The position numbers and the translations under genes are program-made. From the NCBI RefSeq assembly GCF_002368415.1, contig NZ_AP018290.1, positions 2,803,614 to 2,867,613 of the forward strand: 64,000 nucleotides of DNA, in the 5' to 3' direction. Each line of letters begins with the position of its first letter. Position 1 is the first letter of the stretch. This DNA is from Calothrix sp. NIES-4105 (GTDB lineage Bacteria > Cyanobacteriota > Cyanobacteriia > Cyanobacteriales > Nostocaceae). Below are positions 27,383 through 36,869 of the stretch, in pieces. The notes under the pieces were generated by a model that saw only the letters and a program-made list of their open reading frames with translations, was not told the DNA's origin and ran no database searches.

Positions 27383-30157
27383 TTACTTTATCTTCTCTTT
27401 TACCAAATTAATAATTGTTGCAACCAAGTCAGCAGCTTCTACGGGTTTAGTCAGATGGCACGCAAACCCCGCTTGCAACGAGCGCTCTTCATAAGTGGCA
27501 CTAGCATAGGCAGTCAATGCAATTGCCGGAATTTGCCCTTCTGGATGCGACCTCATTTTTTGTATTAATTCATACCCATCACCCTCTGGCATAGCAATAT
27601 CACTTACCACAATATCAGGTTTAAACTGGGACAAGCGTTCTAATGCCAATAAACTAGATGTTGCCAATTCCACTTCGGCGCCGCTTTCCTTTAAAACAAA
27701 GGTAATTAAATTGAGCATATCCGGCTCATCATCAACTACAAGAATACGAATTCCAACCAAACAAACTCCATCAGAAACTATAGGAATAACTGGAGACTCT
27801 TTTATAGAATCAAAAAGCAGTGGCAATCGCACCGTAAAAGTTGCCCCCAGCCCAACCCCTTGGCTAAGAGCCGTTATTGTGCCTTCATGAAGCTCAACTA
27901 AATGCTTGACAATTGCAAGCCCTAAACCCAACCCATCTTTTGACCCCGTATTCCTTTGACCTTGCTGAAATCGCTCAAAAATCGACGGCAAGAACTCAGG
28001 TGCAATGCCTTTCCCGTTGTCGCTGATGCAGATTTGCACCTGGGATTTTACTTGAAGAAGTTCAATATCAACCCGTCCAAAGTTGGGGGTAAACTTAATA
28101 GCATTGGTAAGTAGATTAATCAAGATTTGCTGGAGACGATTGAAGTCACCGTAAGTATGTGGTCTAAAAGTAAGTTGAGTTTCTAGCTGAATTTGTTTAG
28201 CTGTTGCCATTGGACGAACGCTATCCAACGCACCTTCAATCACCTCAACCAAGTTCACAACCGCTTTGTTGATATGCAAATTGCCTCTCACCATGCGGGA
28301 AATGTCGAGCAAATCCTCTACCAATTGTACCTGTGCTTGGGTATTGCGCTCAATAGTTGAGAGTGCTTTTGCCGTGGCGGCAGCATCAAACTTGCGGCTA
28401 CGCAACAGTTTCGCCCAACCAAGTACCGAATTCAGGGGTGAGCGCAACTCGTGAGCAACAATTGCCACAAACTCATCTTTACTACGGTTAGCAGCTTCCG
28501 CCTCTTTTAAAAGCTGTTCACGTTCCTTTTCCGCCTGTTTGCGCTCAGTAATTTCCTGCACCATCACATTTACCCCCAACACACGATGATTTACATCCTT
28601 TTGGGGGTAGTAACATACCAGCCAGTAACGCTCTACTCCTGGTTGCGCGCGGTTAGTTCCCTGCACTTCCAAATTTAAAATCGGTTCACCTGATGCAATA
28701 ACTTGCTGATAAAGCGGCTCCAACTCGTCTGCCATTTCTGGCAAAACCTCCCGCAAAGTGCGCCCAAGATGCTCAGATACAGGCAAACCATTAATTTTAG
28801 CTAGCTGCTCATTAATGCGAACAAATCGCAAGTCAGTATCGATAAAACACAGCCCAATAGGCGCCCCCGTATAAATAGCTTCAATTTCTCCCAATTGGCG
28901 CCGAACCGTTTCTTCAGTCCGTTTACGTGTACTAATATCCCGAAAATAAATACCCAAGCCTTCAATAGAAGGATAAGCATGAGCTTCAAACCAATTTCCA
29001 GTTGGCTCATACAAAACTTCAAGATGCACCGCAACCTGTTGCCGAAAAGCGCGCCGATATTCTTGCTCTATAGGTTTACCAACTAACGAAGGAAAAATTT
29101 CCCAGTGCGACTTGCCCAAAAATGCTTCTGGTTCTAGACCAGTTAATTGTAAAAATGCTTGGGTTGCTGCTTTATTTGTGTAGGTAATTCGCCACTCACG
29201 ATCAAGGTTAACAAACGCATCCGTCATGCTTTCCCAAATCGTCGTAATCCGCTGATTCGTCTCATATAGACCTAGTTCAGCTTGTTTGCGAGCCGTTACA
29301 TCTCGCCATGAAACAACAAACCCATCCCCTAATTTGCTGGCGCGAAGATCGAAGGCACGGGTGAGACGTTGAATACCAAAGACATCAGAGTATATCAAAT
29401 CTTCTTTAATTAGAGGTTCTCCCGTCTCCACAACTCGACAGTATTCTTCAAACAAACCCGTTTCATAATGGGCAGGAAATGCCTCACATAACCTTCTACC
29501 AATATCAGCGTGCGTCATTTGGTTACTTTCCAGCGCTGTGGTATTCAAATAATCAATGCGAAAATCGACGATTTGCCCCAATTTATCTCGGATTGCTGAA
29601 CAAATACCAAAACAGTCGAGCATATTTTCTACCGACACCCGAAATAGCTCATCACTTTGCCGGTTCTTCCGCCTGGAGCTAGCATTCTCAATAGCGCTTC
29701 GTATTGAAGAGAGCAAAATTTCAGGTGTAATATCGCCCTTAATCAGATAATCCTCAGCCCCTAACTTAATAGCTCGAACAGCATTTTGCACTTCCCGAAG
29801 CGCTCTTGCCTTTTCGGCGCCATTATCACCGACCATAACAACAGGGGGACAATCACCCTGACATTGAGCCTGCAAAGCCAAGAGAAACTCAAACCCCAAA
29901 GCATCCCTAAGCACACAACCAAGAATAATCGCGTCAATCTCCTGCGTTTGGCACAACTCCAACCCAGCAAGCGCGCTATCGGCCTCCAAAAAGCGATACA
30001 CACAGCTTGAATTAGCTTCAAGACAGTAGCGATATAGCTCTCGGTCTGCCGATAAGTTTTCCACGATGAGTATTGTCAGCATTGGGGCAGTCATAGAAAC
30101 CAAAACGTCAGTTTCACCGTTGAAGGGCATTATTAGAAGTTTAAACCATTTGCCCAC
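27383..30157 (-). CDS. hybrid sensor histidine kinase, REC-PAS-PAS-PAS-HisKA-HATPase-REC
   Basis: A 924-residue cytoplasmic kinase. Residues about 28-160 form a receiver-like domain whose phosphate-accepting Asp is replaced (IILGCVLRD where family members have LLD), so it is probably a pseudo-receiver. Three PAS/PAC units follow to about 540. The HisKA box is VAHELRSPLNSVLG, and the ATPase has NAIKF, DNGKGIAPEF and GLGLGLAIVKH. The C-terminal receiver has a normal VVSDIAMPEGDG site. No membrane helices are present. A shorter start at Met22 (30094) is possible. A truncated paralogue lies directly downstream. Confidence 0.9.
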   Translation of the reverse strand: MGKWFKLLIMPFNGETDVLVSMTAPMLTILIVENLSADRELYRYCLEANSSCVYRFLEADSALAGLELCQTQEIDAIILGCVLRDALGFEFLLALQAQCQGDCPPVVMVGDNGAEKARALREVQNAVRAIKLGAEDYLIKGDITPEILLSSIRSAIENASSRRKNRQSDELFRVSVENMLDCFGICSAIRDKLGQIVDFRIDYLNTTALESNQMTHADIGRRLCEAFPAHYETGLFEEYCRVVETGEPLIKEDLIYSDVFGIQRLTRAFDLRASKLGDGFVVSWRDVTARKQAELGLYETNQRITTIWESMTDAFVNLDREWRITYTNKAATQAFLQLTGLEPEAFLGKSHWEIFPSLVGKPIEQEYRRAFRQQVAVHLEVLYEPTGNWFEAHAYPSIEGLGIYFRDISTRKRTEETVRRQLGEIEAIYTGAPIGLCFIDTDLRFVRINEQLAKINGLPVSEHLGRTLREVLPEMADELEPLYQQVIASGEPILNLEVQGTNRAQPGVERYWLVCYYPQKDVNHRVLGVNVMVQEITERKQAEKEREQLLKEAEAANRSKDEFVAIVAHELRSPLNSVLGWAKLLRSRKFDAAATAKALSTIERNTQAQVQLVEDLLDISRMVRGNLHINKAVVNLVEVIEGALDSVRPMATAKQIQLETQLTFRPHTYGDFNRLQQILINLLTNAIKFTPNFGRVDIELLQVKSQVQICISDNGKGIAPEFLPSIFERFQQGQRNTGSKDGLGLGLAIVKHLVELHEGTITALSQGVGLGATFTVRLPLLFDSIKESPVIPIVSDGVCLVGIRILVVDDEPDMLNLITFVLKESGAEVELATSSLLALERLSQFKPDIVVSDIAMPEGDGYELIQKMRSHPEGQIPAIALTAYASATYEERSLQAGFACHLTKPVEAADLVATIINLVKEKIK

Positions 30158-30240
30158 ATCGGTACATGGTTACGAGTGCGTGCTTTAATCCTTTGAAGTC
30201 ATTATTCGGCTTAGTAAAATGTCAGCCCTTATTTACGTAA

Positions 30241-31011
30241 TTAACTAGGTGGCAAATTATTAGGGTCAATGCCTAAAGAGCGCAAATATTGAATTAGCTG
30301 TTCCTTTTGTTGACGTTCTTCGTCCGCACGTCTTTCTTCTCGGTCAGCACGTTGTTTTTCTCGGTCAGCGCGTTGACGTTCAATTATTGCAGTTTCGTCT
30401 CCTGTTAAATAACGGGTTTTTTCTTCGTCGTACCAAAATAAATACTCTTCTGGAACACCATTTTCTATAATTTGGTGTCTTCCAATTCCTAATCCTACTT
30501 CTGGCATCCAATAAGGTTCGCCACTTTGTAATTGATACGCATTATCTACTAATTTGTAAACTTCAAAAGGCTGATGCTTGTCACGTTTCCAATACTCTGG
30601 ATTATATATTAAGTAGTAAAGAACGCCTAATTTAGCATAGATATCAAGCTTCTTATCGTATTCACTACCCGCTTTATGCGATACCATCTCAAGTGCAAAA
30701 ATAGGCGCCACTCCATTTTCTTCCCAAGTGGCGTAACTTCTACGGGATTTGCCACCTTTTTTACGTTCTACTCCCAAGGATAAAAACCCATCTGGTACTA
30801 CAGGCACGTTCGGGTCAGTTCCTGTTGTATGGTAAACTGCCATATCTACACCAAAGAACCAATCCTCTCGTTCCCCCCATATAGACTTCAATAAAAATAA
30901 TAGAACGTTTGGCAGAAAATTTTGGTCTTCGTTATCCACAGGTGTATCGTCAGAACAAGGTAACTCTTCTGTGCTTGGTAACGCAAAGGCTTTGAGATTC
31001 TCTGACAGCAT
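30241..31011 (-). CDS. Uma2 family endonuclease (DUF820)
   Basis: A 256-residue PD-(D/E)XK-fold protein of a family greatly expanded in cyanobacteria. The core shows VVPDGFLSLGV, the ALEMVS strand with the catalytic Glu, and KLDIYAKLGVLYYLIYNPEYW. The C-terminus is a charged coil made of REKQRADREERRADEE-type repeats followed by LIQYLRSLGIDPNNLPP, the usual tail of the family. Role unknown; often linked to mobile DNA. Confidence 0.88.
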   Translation of the reverse strand: MLSENLKAFALPSTEELPCSDDTPVDNEDQNFLPNVLLFLLKSIWGEREDWFFGVDMAVYHTTGTDPNVPVVPDGFLSLGVERKKGGKSRRSYATWEENGVAPIFALEMVSHKAGSEYDKKLDIYAKLGVLYYLIYNPEYWKRDKHQPFEVYKLVDNAYQLQSGEPYWMPEVGLGIGRHQIIENGVPEEYLFWYDEEKTRYLTGDETAIIERQRADREKQRADREERRADEERQQKEQLIQYLRSLGIDPNNLPPS

Positions 31012-31071
31012 AGTCTTTATCTCGATTGGCGTTCGGTTTTTTGATTATATACTACGAGGGCGGCGCCACTA

Positions 31072-31099
31072 GTAGAGACGTTACATGTAACGTCTCTAC
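31072..31099. repeat. perfect 28-bp palindrome GTAGAGACGTTACA / TGTAACGTCTCTAC
   Basis: Perfect dyad with no loop, 97 bp upstream of the aminotransferase gene. An almost identical copy lies at 39848-39875 with one base changed. It belongs to a dispersed palindrome family of cyanobacteria. Confidence 0.8.
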
Positions 31100-31195
31100 A
31101 ACTGTGTTCATTACCAACATGTCATATTAATTGGCGCCCTTTACGCGATAAATTCAAAAATAGCTTGTTGTAATACAATTTACTTTTTAGGCATC

Positions 31196-32338
31196 ATGAC
31201 ACAAACGCTATCTATCAAAACTAGTCAAAAATTAAACCTTAGCCCTTTATCGATGCCTAACCGCTTGTTGTTGGGTCCAGGTCCTTCTAACGCACATCCT
31301 GATGTTATTCAGGCGATGAATAAACAACCTGTTGGGCACCTTGACCCTACGTTTTTACACTTAATGGATGAAATTCAATCGCTACTGCGGTATGTATGGC
31401 AAACTGATAATGCGATGACTATTGCTGTTAGTGGTACTGGTACTGCTGCAATGGAAGCTACTATTGCAAACTCAGTTGAACCTGGTGATGTAGTCTTAAT
31501 TGGTGTAATGGGTTACTTCGGTAATCGCCTTGTTGACATGGCAGGACGTTATGGCGCCGATGTCCGCAGTATAACAAAACCTTGGGGTCAAGTTTTCAGC
31601 TTAGACGAAATCAAAGCAGCGATGGAAACCCATCGTCCCCGTATTTTAGCATTGGTTCACGCTGAAACCTCGACAGGCGCCCGTCAACCAATGGAAGGGG
31701 TAGCAGAACTATGTGAAAAATATGGCACGTTGCTATTAATCGATACTGTCACAAGTTTAGGTGGAACCCCAATATACTTAGATGATTGGGGTGTTGATTT
31801 AGCTTATAGCTGTAGCCAAAAAGGTTTAGGTTGCCCTCCCGGCGCCTCACCATTTACAATGAGCCAAAAGGCAATGGAGAAACTACAAAACCGTCCCACC
31901 AAGGTTGAAAACTGGTATCTCGATATGAACCTACTTGGTAAATATTGGGGAAGTGAGCGCGTATATCACCATACGGCGCCTATCAATATGTATTATGCTC
32001 TGCGGGAATCACTGAGATTAATCGCCGAAGAAGGTATTGAAAACTGTTGGCAGCGTCACCAAAAGAACGTTGAGTATTTGTGGGAAAGTTTAGAAAGCAT
32101 AGGTTTAAAAATGCACGTCGAAAAGCAATATCGTCTACCCACACTTACTACAGTATGTATCCCTGAAGGAGTCGATGGTAAAATAATCGCGCGTAAATTA
32201 CTCGATGAGCATAACGTCGAAGTTGGTGGAGGACTCGGTGAGCTTGCTGGTAAAGTTTGGCGAGTTGGTTTAATGGGTTACAATAGTCGTCCAGAAAGCG
32301 TTGACAGACTTGTAAGCGTACTAAAAGAAGTCTTGTAG
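31196..32338 (+). CDS. alanine/serine-glyoxylate aminotransferase family protein
   Basis: A 380-residue class V PLP enzyme that moves an amino group to glyoxylate, a step of photorespiration. It has the NRLLLGPGPSNAHP entry motif, the ETSTGARQPMEG segment, LLIDTVTSLGG and the PLP lysine in SCSQKGLGCPPG (about residue 206). Length is normal. In Nostocales this gene was once annotated as a soluble hydrogenase 42-kDa subunit, which is a misnomer. Stand-alone gene with a GGCGCC-bearing upstream region. Confidence 0.92.
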   Translation: MTQTLSIKTSQKLNLSPLSMPNRLLLGPGPSNAHPDVIQAMNKQPVGHLDPTFLHLMDEIQSLLRYVWQTDNAMTIAVSGTGTAAMEATIANSVEPGDVVLIGVMGYFGNRLVDMAGRYGADVRSITKPWGQVFSLDEIKAAMETHRPRILALVHAETSTGARQPMEGVAELCEKYGTLLLIDTVTSLGGTPIYLDDWGVDLAYSCSQKGLGCPPGASPFTMSQKAMEKLQNRPTKVENWYLDMNLLGKYWGSERVYHHTAPINMYYALRESLRLIAEEGIENCWQRHQKNVEYLWESLESIGLKMHVEKQYRLPTLTTVCIPEGVDGKIIARKLLDEHNVEVGGGLGELAGKVWRVGLMGYNSRPESVDRLVSVLKEVL

Positions 32339-32364
32339 GATAGGTGTCGATGCGTCCTACGTAT

Positions 32365-32381
32365 GGTGGGCAATGCCCACC
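32365..32381. repeat. GGTGGGCA-A-TGCCCACC palindrome
   Basis: One of five copies in the window (others at 34283, 56209, 56250, 60589). All lie within about 60 bases 3' of a stop codon, which suggests a dispersed element that works as a terminator. Confidence 0.75.
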
Positions 32382-32459
32382 TTACCACGGAGACACAGAG
32401 TACACAGAGAATAAATATTAACTTGCTAACATATATCAGACACCTTTCCCGTTTCTGCT

Positions 32460-34199
32460 ATGAGTCTCTGTATCAACCCCACTTGCCCCAAACCAAACCA
32501 CCCAGAAAATGACGAGAACCGCTTTTGTCAAAGTTGCGGTTCCCAGCTAGAATTACTCGGACGTTATCGGGTAATGCGTTTACTGAGTGACAAAACAGGT
32601 TTTGGAAAAGTATACGATGCTTACGAGCGGGATAAACCCAAAATTCTTAAAGTTTTAAAAGAAGACCTTAACTATGATGCCAAAGCAGTTGAGCTATTCA
32701 AACAAGAAGCATCAGTACTAGGAGAACTACACCATCCAGGTATTCCCGAAGTAGAAGATTATTTCCTGTATCAAACTAGAGACGGTTTGGGGTTGCACTG
32801 TTTAGCAATGGAAAAAATCGATGGTCCAGACTTAGAGGGATGGTTACAGCAACAACAAAACCGACCCATTTCTGAAGAACAAGCAGTAGCTTGGTTAAAA
32901 CAATTAGCTAGTATCCTAGTATTAGTACATGGCAAGCAATATCTACACCGTGATATAAAGCCATCTAATATAATGATTCGCGCGAATGGGCAATTAGTAT
33001 TAATCGACTTTGGCACAGCAAGAGCATTAACAAACAGCTACATCGCAAAAGTTAGTAATGGTTCTGGTAGTCAGACATCTATATCCTCTTCCGGTTACAG
33101 CGCACCTGAACAGTTGTATGGTAAAGCAGTACCACAGTCTGATTTTTATGCTTTAGGACGCACCTTTGTGTTTTTACTCACAGGTAAGCATCCTGACCAG
33201 ATGTACGATGCTTATAATAACGAGTTACAATGGCGCCCACATACAAAGAATATCTCACCTGCGTTACTCAATCTCATCGATTGGTTAATGGCACATGAAA
33301 TTAACAACCGTCCTAAAACTGCTGAAGAGATTTTACTTAGGCTAGCTCAGTTCGCAAATACGAGTAATGTAGCAACCGTTAATGTTGTAGGTCAACACAA
33401 AACTGAAATTTTATCATCACCCACCACTACAACGACATCACCACCCCCCGTATGTATTCCACCCGAAGAAGAAAAGCGTGATAAAGTACCTTTACTTGCT
33501 TTATTTAGTGCCCTATTAGTAGTTTTAGGTTTATTAGGATTTGTCGCACTCGCAACTCGTTCCGATAGATATGCTATTGGTGGCAGCTATGGACAGGCGC
33601 CCGAACGAAAGAAAGGTGATAAAGTGACAGTAGACTACTTTCCTTATCAAGAAGGTAAAGATAGTCAAGGAAGAGTAGCAGAATTTAACGTTGCAGTATT
33701 ATCAGTTGAATATAAATGGTTATTAGGTAGTAGTTTCCAAATTAAGTATAACGACCAAACAATTAGTCTTGATACATTAAAATCAAACCTCCAAGAAGAA
33801 GGTATCCAGCGCATCATGGAAAACCCCAGCGAAATTATCTCTGTGGGTACCGCTTCATGTGAAGGTAATATCGCAACCGAAGAAGCGCGCGCTTTTGAAA
33901 GAGCAAAACAAATTCAATTATTATCTAAAAAACTATTTAGTAATAACCGTAGTGTACAAGGATATAGATTATTAAATTTAGGACAATTCAACCGTACTGA
34001 CTGTAAAAGCAATCAAGATGCAACAGCTTACCAACGCAGTATCATTATTATTGGAGTAAGGAAAAAATCAGACGGTGTACTCTTAGACGAAGCATTACAC
34101 AACCGTTTAGTAGAAAAACCCTTTGCAGATTTTAAACTAGAAGACTACTCATTAGGCGCCAAAGATAAATTTAAAACCATACCCAGCAACCTAAACTAA
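32460..34199 (+). CDS. membrane-anchored Ser/Thr protein kinase with N-terminal zinc ribbon
   Basis: A 579-residue Hanks-type kinase. A four-cysteine ribbon (Cys4, Cys9, Cys23, Cys26) precedes the kinase domain (about 33-300). The domain has HRDIKPSN at 163-170 and DFG at about 183, plus SAPEQLYG. Pro/Thr-rich linker, one membrane helix at about 345-366, then a C-terminal domain of about 200 residues outside the membrane, which starts as a low-homology region and has an OmpA-like look (CEGNIATEEARAFERAKQIQ). The glycine loop is unusual (LSDKTGFGKVYDAY). Likely a sensor kinase; its signal is not known. Confidence 0.9.
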   Translation: MSLCINPTCPKPNHPENDENRFCQSCGSQLELLGRYRVMRLLSDKTGFGKVYDAYERDKPKILKVLKEDLNYDAKAVELFKQEASVLGELHHPGIPEVEDYFLYQTRDGLGLHCLAMEKIDGPDLEGWLQQQQNRPISEEQAVAWLKQLASILVLVHGKQYLHRDIKPSNIMIRANGQLVLIDFGTARALTNSYIAKVSNGSGSQTSISSSGYSAPEQLYGKAVPQSDFYALGRTFVFLLTGKHPDQMYDAYNNELQWRPHTKNISPALLNLIDWLMAHEINNRPKTAEEILLRLAQFANTSNVATVNVVGQHKTEILSSPTTTTTSPPPVCIPPEEEKRDKVPLLALFSALLVVLGLLGFVALATRSDRYAIGGSYGQAPERKKGDKVTVDYFPYQEGKDSQGRVAEFNVAVLSVEYKWLLGSSFQIKYNDQTISLDTLKSNLQEEGIQRIMENPSEIISVGTASCEGNIATEEARAFERAKQIQLLSKKLFSNNRSVQGYRLLNLGQFNRTDCKSNQDATAYQRSIIIIGVRKKSDGVLLDEALHNRLVEKPFADFKLEDYSLGAKDKFKTIPSNLN

Positions 34200-34282
34200 T
34201 CTGGCAACGGATACAACGGATGTAACGGATAAGTTATTGGTTTCAAACAAAATTTGTAATTTGTAAGCTGTATAATTTGTAA

Positions 34283-34299
34283 GGTGGGCATTGCCCACC
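34283..34299. repeat. GGTGGGCA-T-TGCCCACC palindrome
   Basis: Second copy of the GGTGGGCA palindrome, about 85 bases after the kinase stop codon. The interval also carries GGATACAACGGATGTAACGG-type units just after the stop. Confidence 0.75.
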
Positions 34300-34361
34300 A
34301 AATTTAATGATACAAATAACTATGATTATGCTTATTAACCACAGAGTGCTAGTGCAATAAT

Positions 34362-34541
34362 CTAATGTATTAAAATTTTTAAAGTATCTCTTGCAGTCCC
34401 AACTACATCTAACCATGCGGAAGAACTAATATAATCAGCATCTGATGCATTTGTTCCCAATAATTCAAACAAATTTTCCAAAGCTTTTATAACCTTCATA
34501 ATACTTGTTAATTCTCGTTCATCTTTGACAAACTTATTCAC
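34362..34541 (-). CDS. possible small protein, 59 residues
   Basis: A frame with a GTG start at 34541 (ATG alternative at 34499) encodes a helical, acidic protein with KALENLFELLGTNASDADY and ISSSAWLDVVGTARDT. Codon use looks coding and the frame is longer than nearby random ones. I do not recognise a family. It may be the C-terminal end of a lost gene, since it abuts the truncated ATPase on the other strand. Confidence 0.35.
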   Translation of the reverse strand: MNKFVKDERELTSIMKVIKALENLFELLGTNASDADYISSSAWLDVVGTARDTLKILIH

Positions 34542-34847
34542 TGTACAAAATCTGAAGATTATACTATATGTATCGATGAACCCGAAAATTTCTTAGCTTT
34601 ATCAGAAATTCAGCCTTGGCTAGTTCAACTTTATGACCTTTGCAGCGAAAGAGAACTCCAAGCTTTAATAATATCTCACCATCCAGAATTAATTAATTAC
34701 CTTCTAGCATCACCCGTAGGTTATTGGTTTGAGCGTCAAAGTAATGCTCCGGTTCGAGTTAAGCACATCGGTAACGAAGTATCAAATAATTCTGCACTGC
34801 CCGTTTCGGAATTAATTGCACGGGGATGGTTGAATGAGTCAGCGTAG
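34512..34847 (+). pseudogene. 5'-truncated AAA/RecF-like ATPase
   Basis: The open frame has no start codon and begins in the middle of the ATPase: TICIDEPENFLALSEIQPWL is the Walker B plus D-loop, and ALIISHHPELINYLL carries the switch His. This is the C-terminal quarter of an AAA_21-type ATPase of the kind found in defence modules; the P-loop half is missing. The stop overlaps the next gene by 14 bases (34834-34847), so the two were once a coupled operon. Confidence 0.82.
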
Positions 34848-35393
34848 GGTTCAAATTGTCATTCTTTGTGAAGATAGACAGCAGGAAGTTTTTGCCCGTT
34901 ACTTTCTCAAAAAACGTGGCTTTAATGGTTTATTTAGGACTAAAATTTGCCCTCCAAGTAAGCCAATCAGGAGAGCAGTATGTGCGTACACAATATAAGC
35001 GTAGAAGTAAAAGCGTACCGTCAAAATCGAAACCGCGTATCGGTTGGATTAGTTGTAATAATTGATGCAGATACAAGCACACCGCAGGAAAGACTAGATT
35101 GGCTAGCCCGTACCCTTGCCCTTGACTCTCAAGAAAGCCGCCAACCGGATGAGGTAATAGCAATATTTATCCCTAAGCGCAATATTGAAACTTGGATACA
35201 TTGGTTACAGGGAGAAACTGTAAATGAAGAAGATGCCTACTCAAAATTTCCTAACGCCGAAGGGGATTGTAAACCCTACGTTGAAAATTTAGTAGAACAA
35301 TGCCGTTCTCAAAATTTGTCAGAACAGGCGCCTCCTTCACTTCAACTAGCTTGCAGCGAGTTGCAGCGGTTATTACAACTTCTAAAACTTTAA
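34834..35393 (+). pseudogene. Toprim-like partner of the ATPase, frameshifted
   Basis: The first frame (34834-34998) gives MSQRRVQIVILCEDRQQEVF then ARYFLKKRGF, with the Toprim-like Glu. A second frame (34980-35393) gives VEVKAYRQNRNRVSVGLVVI followed by IDADTSTPQERLDWLARTL, with the DxD element. The linking stretch SGEQYVRTQYKR lies in the third frame, so at least two frameshifts are needed to rebuild the protein of about 185 residues. AAA ATPase plus Toprim pairs are known in anti-phage systems such as PARIS; this copy is dead. Confidence 0.72.
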
Positions 35394-35647
35394 TTTATAT
35401 TTTGCAGCGCAACTAAACTTAAGAAAAAAGCGCAATCGATGTTAGAGTTGGAGGCGAATACGGGAATAATACAGTAAGAGAGGGCATGGGAGATGGTTAA
35501 GGAACACTTTGTAAATCCAGCAAATCAAAAGCGGTATACTAAAGTTTCGGCGCCAACAATTGTTGTGCAGGGCGCCGTAATTAAATTCATGATTATTTAA
35601 ATTCCAAATATTTGTAACAGCTTGAATCGAAGGAAACTGTTAAAATA

Positions 35648-36298
35648 TTAAAGTTCTAATTTTAACTTCGCACATCGACGGTTCTTGCCATCACTGTTTT
35701 TAGTAAGGCGCCAATGCAGACGCCAACCAGTTAAACCAAGACTTGCATGGCGAGTAGCTAGGTGTAAATCATCAAGACGAATTTGTACAACTCCATCCAG
35801 TAATACCAAATTAGCAATTATATCTGTACTATCAGATTTTAAACGTGGTAAATACATTAATTTGGTTGATTTAAATCTTAATAGCTCACTAATTGTAGAT
35901 GCAGCAGTCTTGTCATTATCAGTGATTGGTTGTATACGAAACAACACTGCGTTTTCTCTACGATTTTCTACCAAGTCACAAGTAGAACTAGCTATAATAA
36001 ATTTCATCCCCAAAAGACGCTCGCCAAAAAAATAAGCAGCATCTGTACTAACAATATCACCTTGCAATAAAGAAAAAGGGTCTTCATCGTGACTTACAAG
36101 ACCCTTCTCGATTACTTCTTGATAAGTAATTGGTGGTTCACGTAAAAGAACACCATCTGAACCAAAAACTACCTGCTTATTTCTTGTCTTACCAAGACTT
36201 TTGGCAAAATCTTGAACAATTTCTATGGCTGTTTGGTCATGTGAATGATGTTTAAGCTTTTCCTCAAGTTCTATTAGTTTTTCCCGCATCGAGTCCAA
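35648..36298 (-). CDS. hypothetical protein, second gene of a two-gene unit
   Basis: A 216-residue soluble protein that I do not recognise. The N-terminal 30 residues are a charged helix (REKLIELEEKLKHHSHDQ). The middle has VVSTDAAYFFGERLLGMKFI and IIASSTCDLVENRRENAVLF, a conserved-looking beta-rich core. The C-terminus ends in a basic stretch (KNRRCAKLKLEL). It starts 17 bp after the upstream gene stops, so the two are cotranscribed. Function unknown. Confidence 0.7.
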   Translation of the reverse strand: MDSMREKLIELEEKLKHHSHDQTAIEIVQDFAKSLGKTRNKQVVFGSDGVLLREPPITYQEVIEKGLVSHDEDPFSLLQGDIVSTDAAYFFGERLLGMKFIIASSTCDLVENRRENAVLFRIQPITDNDKTAASTISELLRFKSTKLMYLPRLKSDSTDIIANLVLLDGVVQIRLDDLHLATRHASLGLTGWRLHWRLTKNSDGKNRRCAKLKLEL

Positions 36299-36315
36299 AT
36301 TTATGCTTTTTACTG

Positions 36316-36783
36316 TTATTTTTCTTGAGTAAGAGATTCAGATTTAATCAATCTTTCTAACTCTTTAGAGTCCAATATTACTTCATCATCTTCATCTAAC
36401 TCGCTAGTCTCAACCGATAAAGATTCAAACTTTTCGCGTGTTGGAAGTTCGGGTAAACTGCCTAAAAAAGTAATACTTTGAAGTAATACATCCATAGTGT
36501 CTGGGTTATCTGGGTCTTTTTTTAAAGCACGAGCTGCACTAACAACTATTCTTAACCCACCTTGCAAACGGTCTACATCACGAGCAAGACCATAAAGTTT
36601 TTGAAAATCTCTCTCTTCTAAAATACGGTATTGTCCTGTTTTTGTATGCAGAATACCTACAATACCGTCTTTGATAGATTCTAAAGCTTTAGCTCCCTCT
36701 TGACGAAATTTTTCAAACGACCGCCAAGTTGCTCCAACTCTAAATCCAAGCTCTTTGTGTTCTTTTTTTGTCAGTGAGTTCAT
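36316..36783 (-). CDS. hypothetical helical protein, first gene of a two-gene unit
   Basis: A 155-residue protein read from Met27 of the longest frame (36783), because the homologous-looking part starts at MNSLTKKEHKELGFRVG; the longest frame reaches 36861. It is mostly helical, with a basic N-terminal half (WRSFEKFRQEGAKALESIKD) and an acidic C-terminus (ELDEDDEVILDSKELERLI). No known domain. Together with the next gene it may form a small regulatory or toxin-antitoxin-like unit; this is only an inference from size and coupling. Confidence 0.65.
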   Translation of the reverse strand: MNSLTKKEHKELGFRVGATWRSFEKFRQEGAKALESIKDGIVGILHTKTGQYRILEERDFQKLYGLARDVDRLQGGLRIVVSAARALKKDPDNPDTMDVLLQSITFLGSLPELPTREKFESLSVETSELDEDDEVILDSKELERLIKSESLTQEK

Positions 36784-36869
36784 AAAATATTTAGCACGCG
36801 TGTAAGTTTTATCATTTATAAACACTTTTGTAGACACCTTTATACATACATTATATAACAACCGACGTT

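Noticed and set aside
34856-35065. Separate 69-codon gene
   Set aside because: It is one of three frames that together rebuild the Toprim-like protein; alone it has only the linker SGEQYVRTQYKR.
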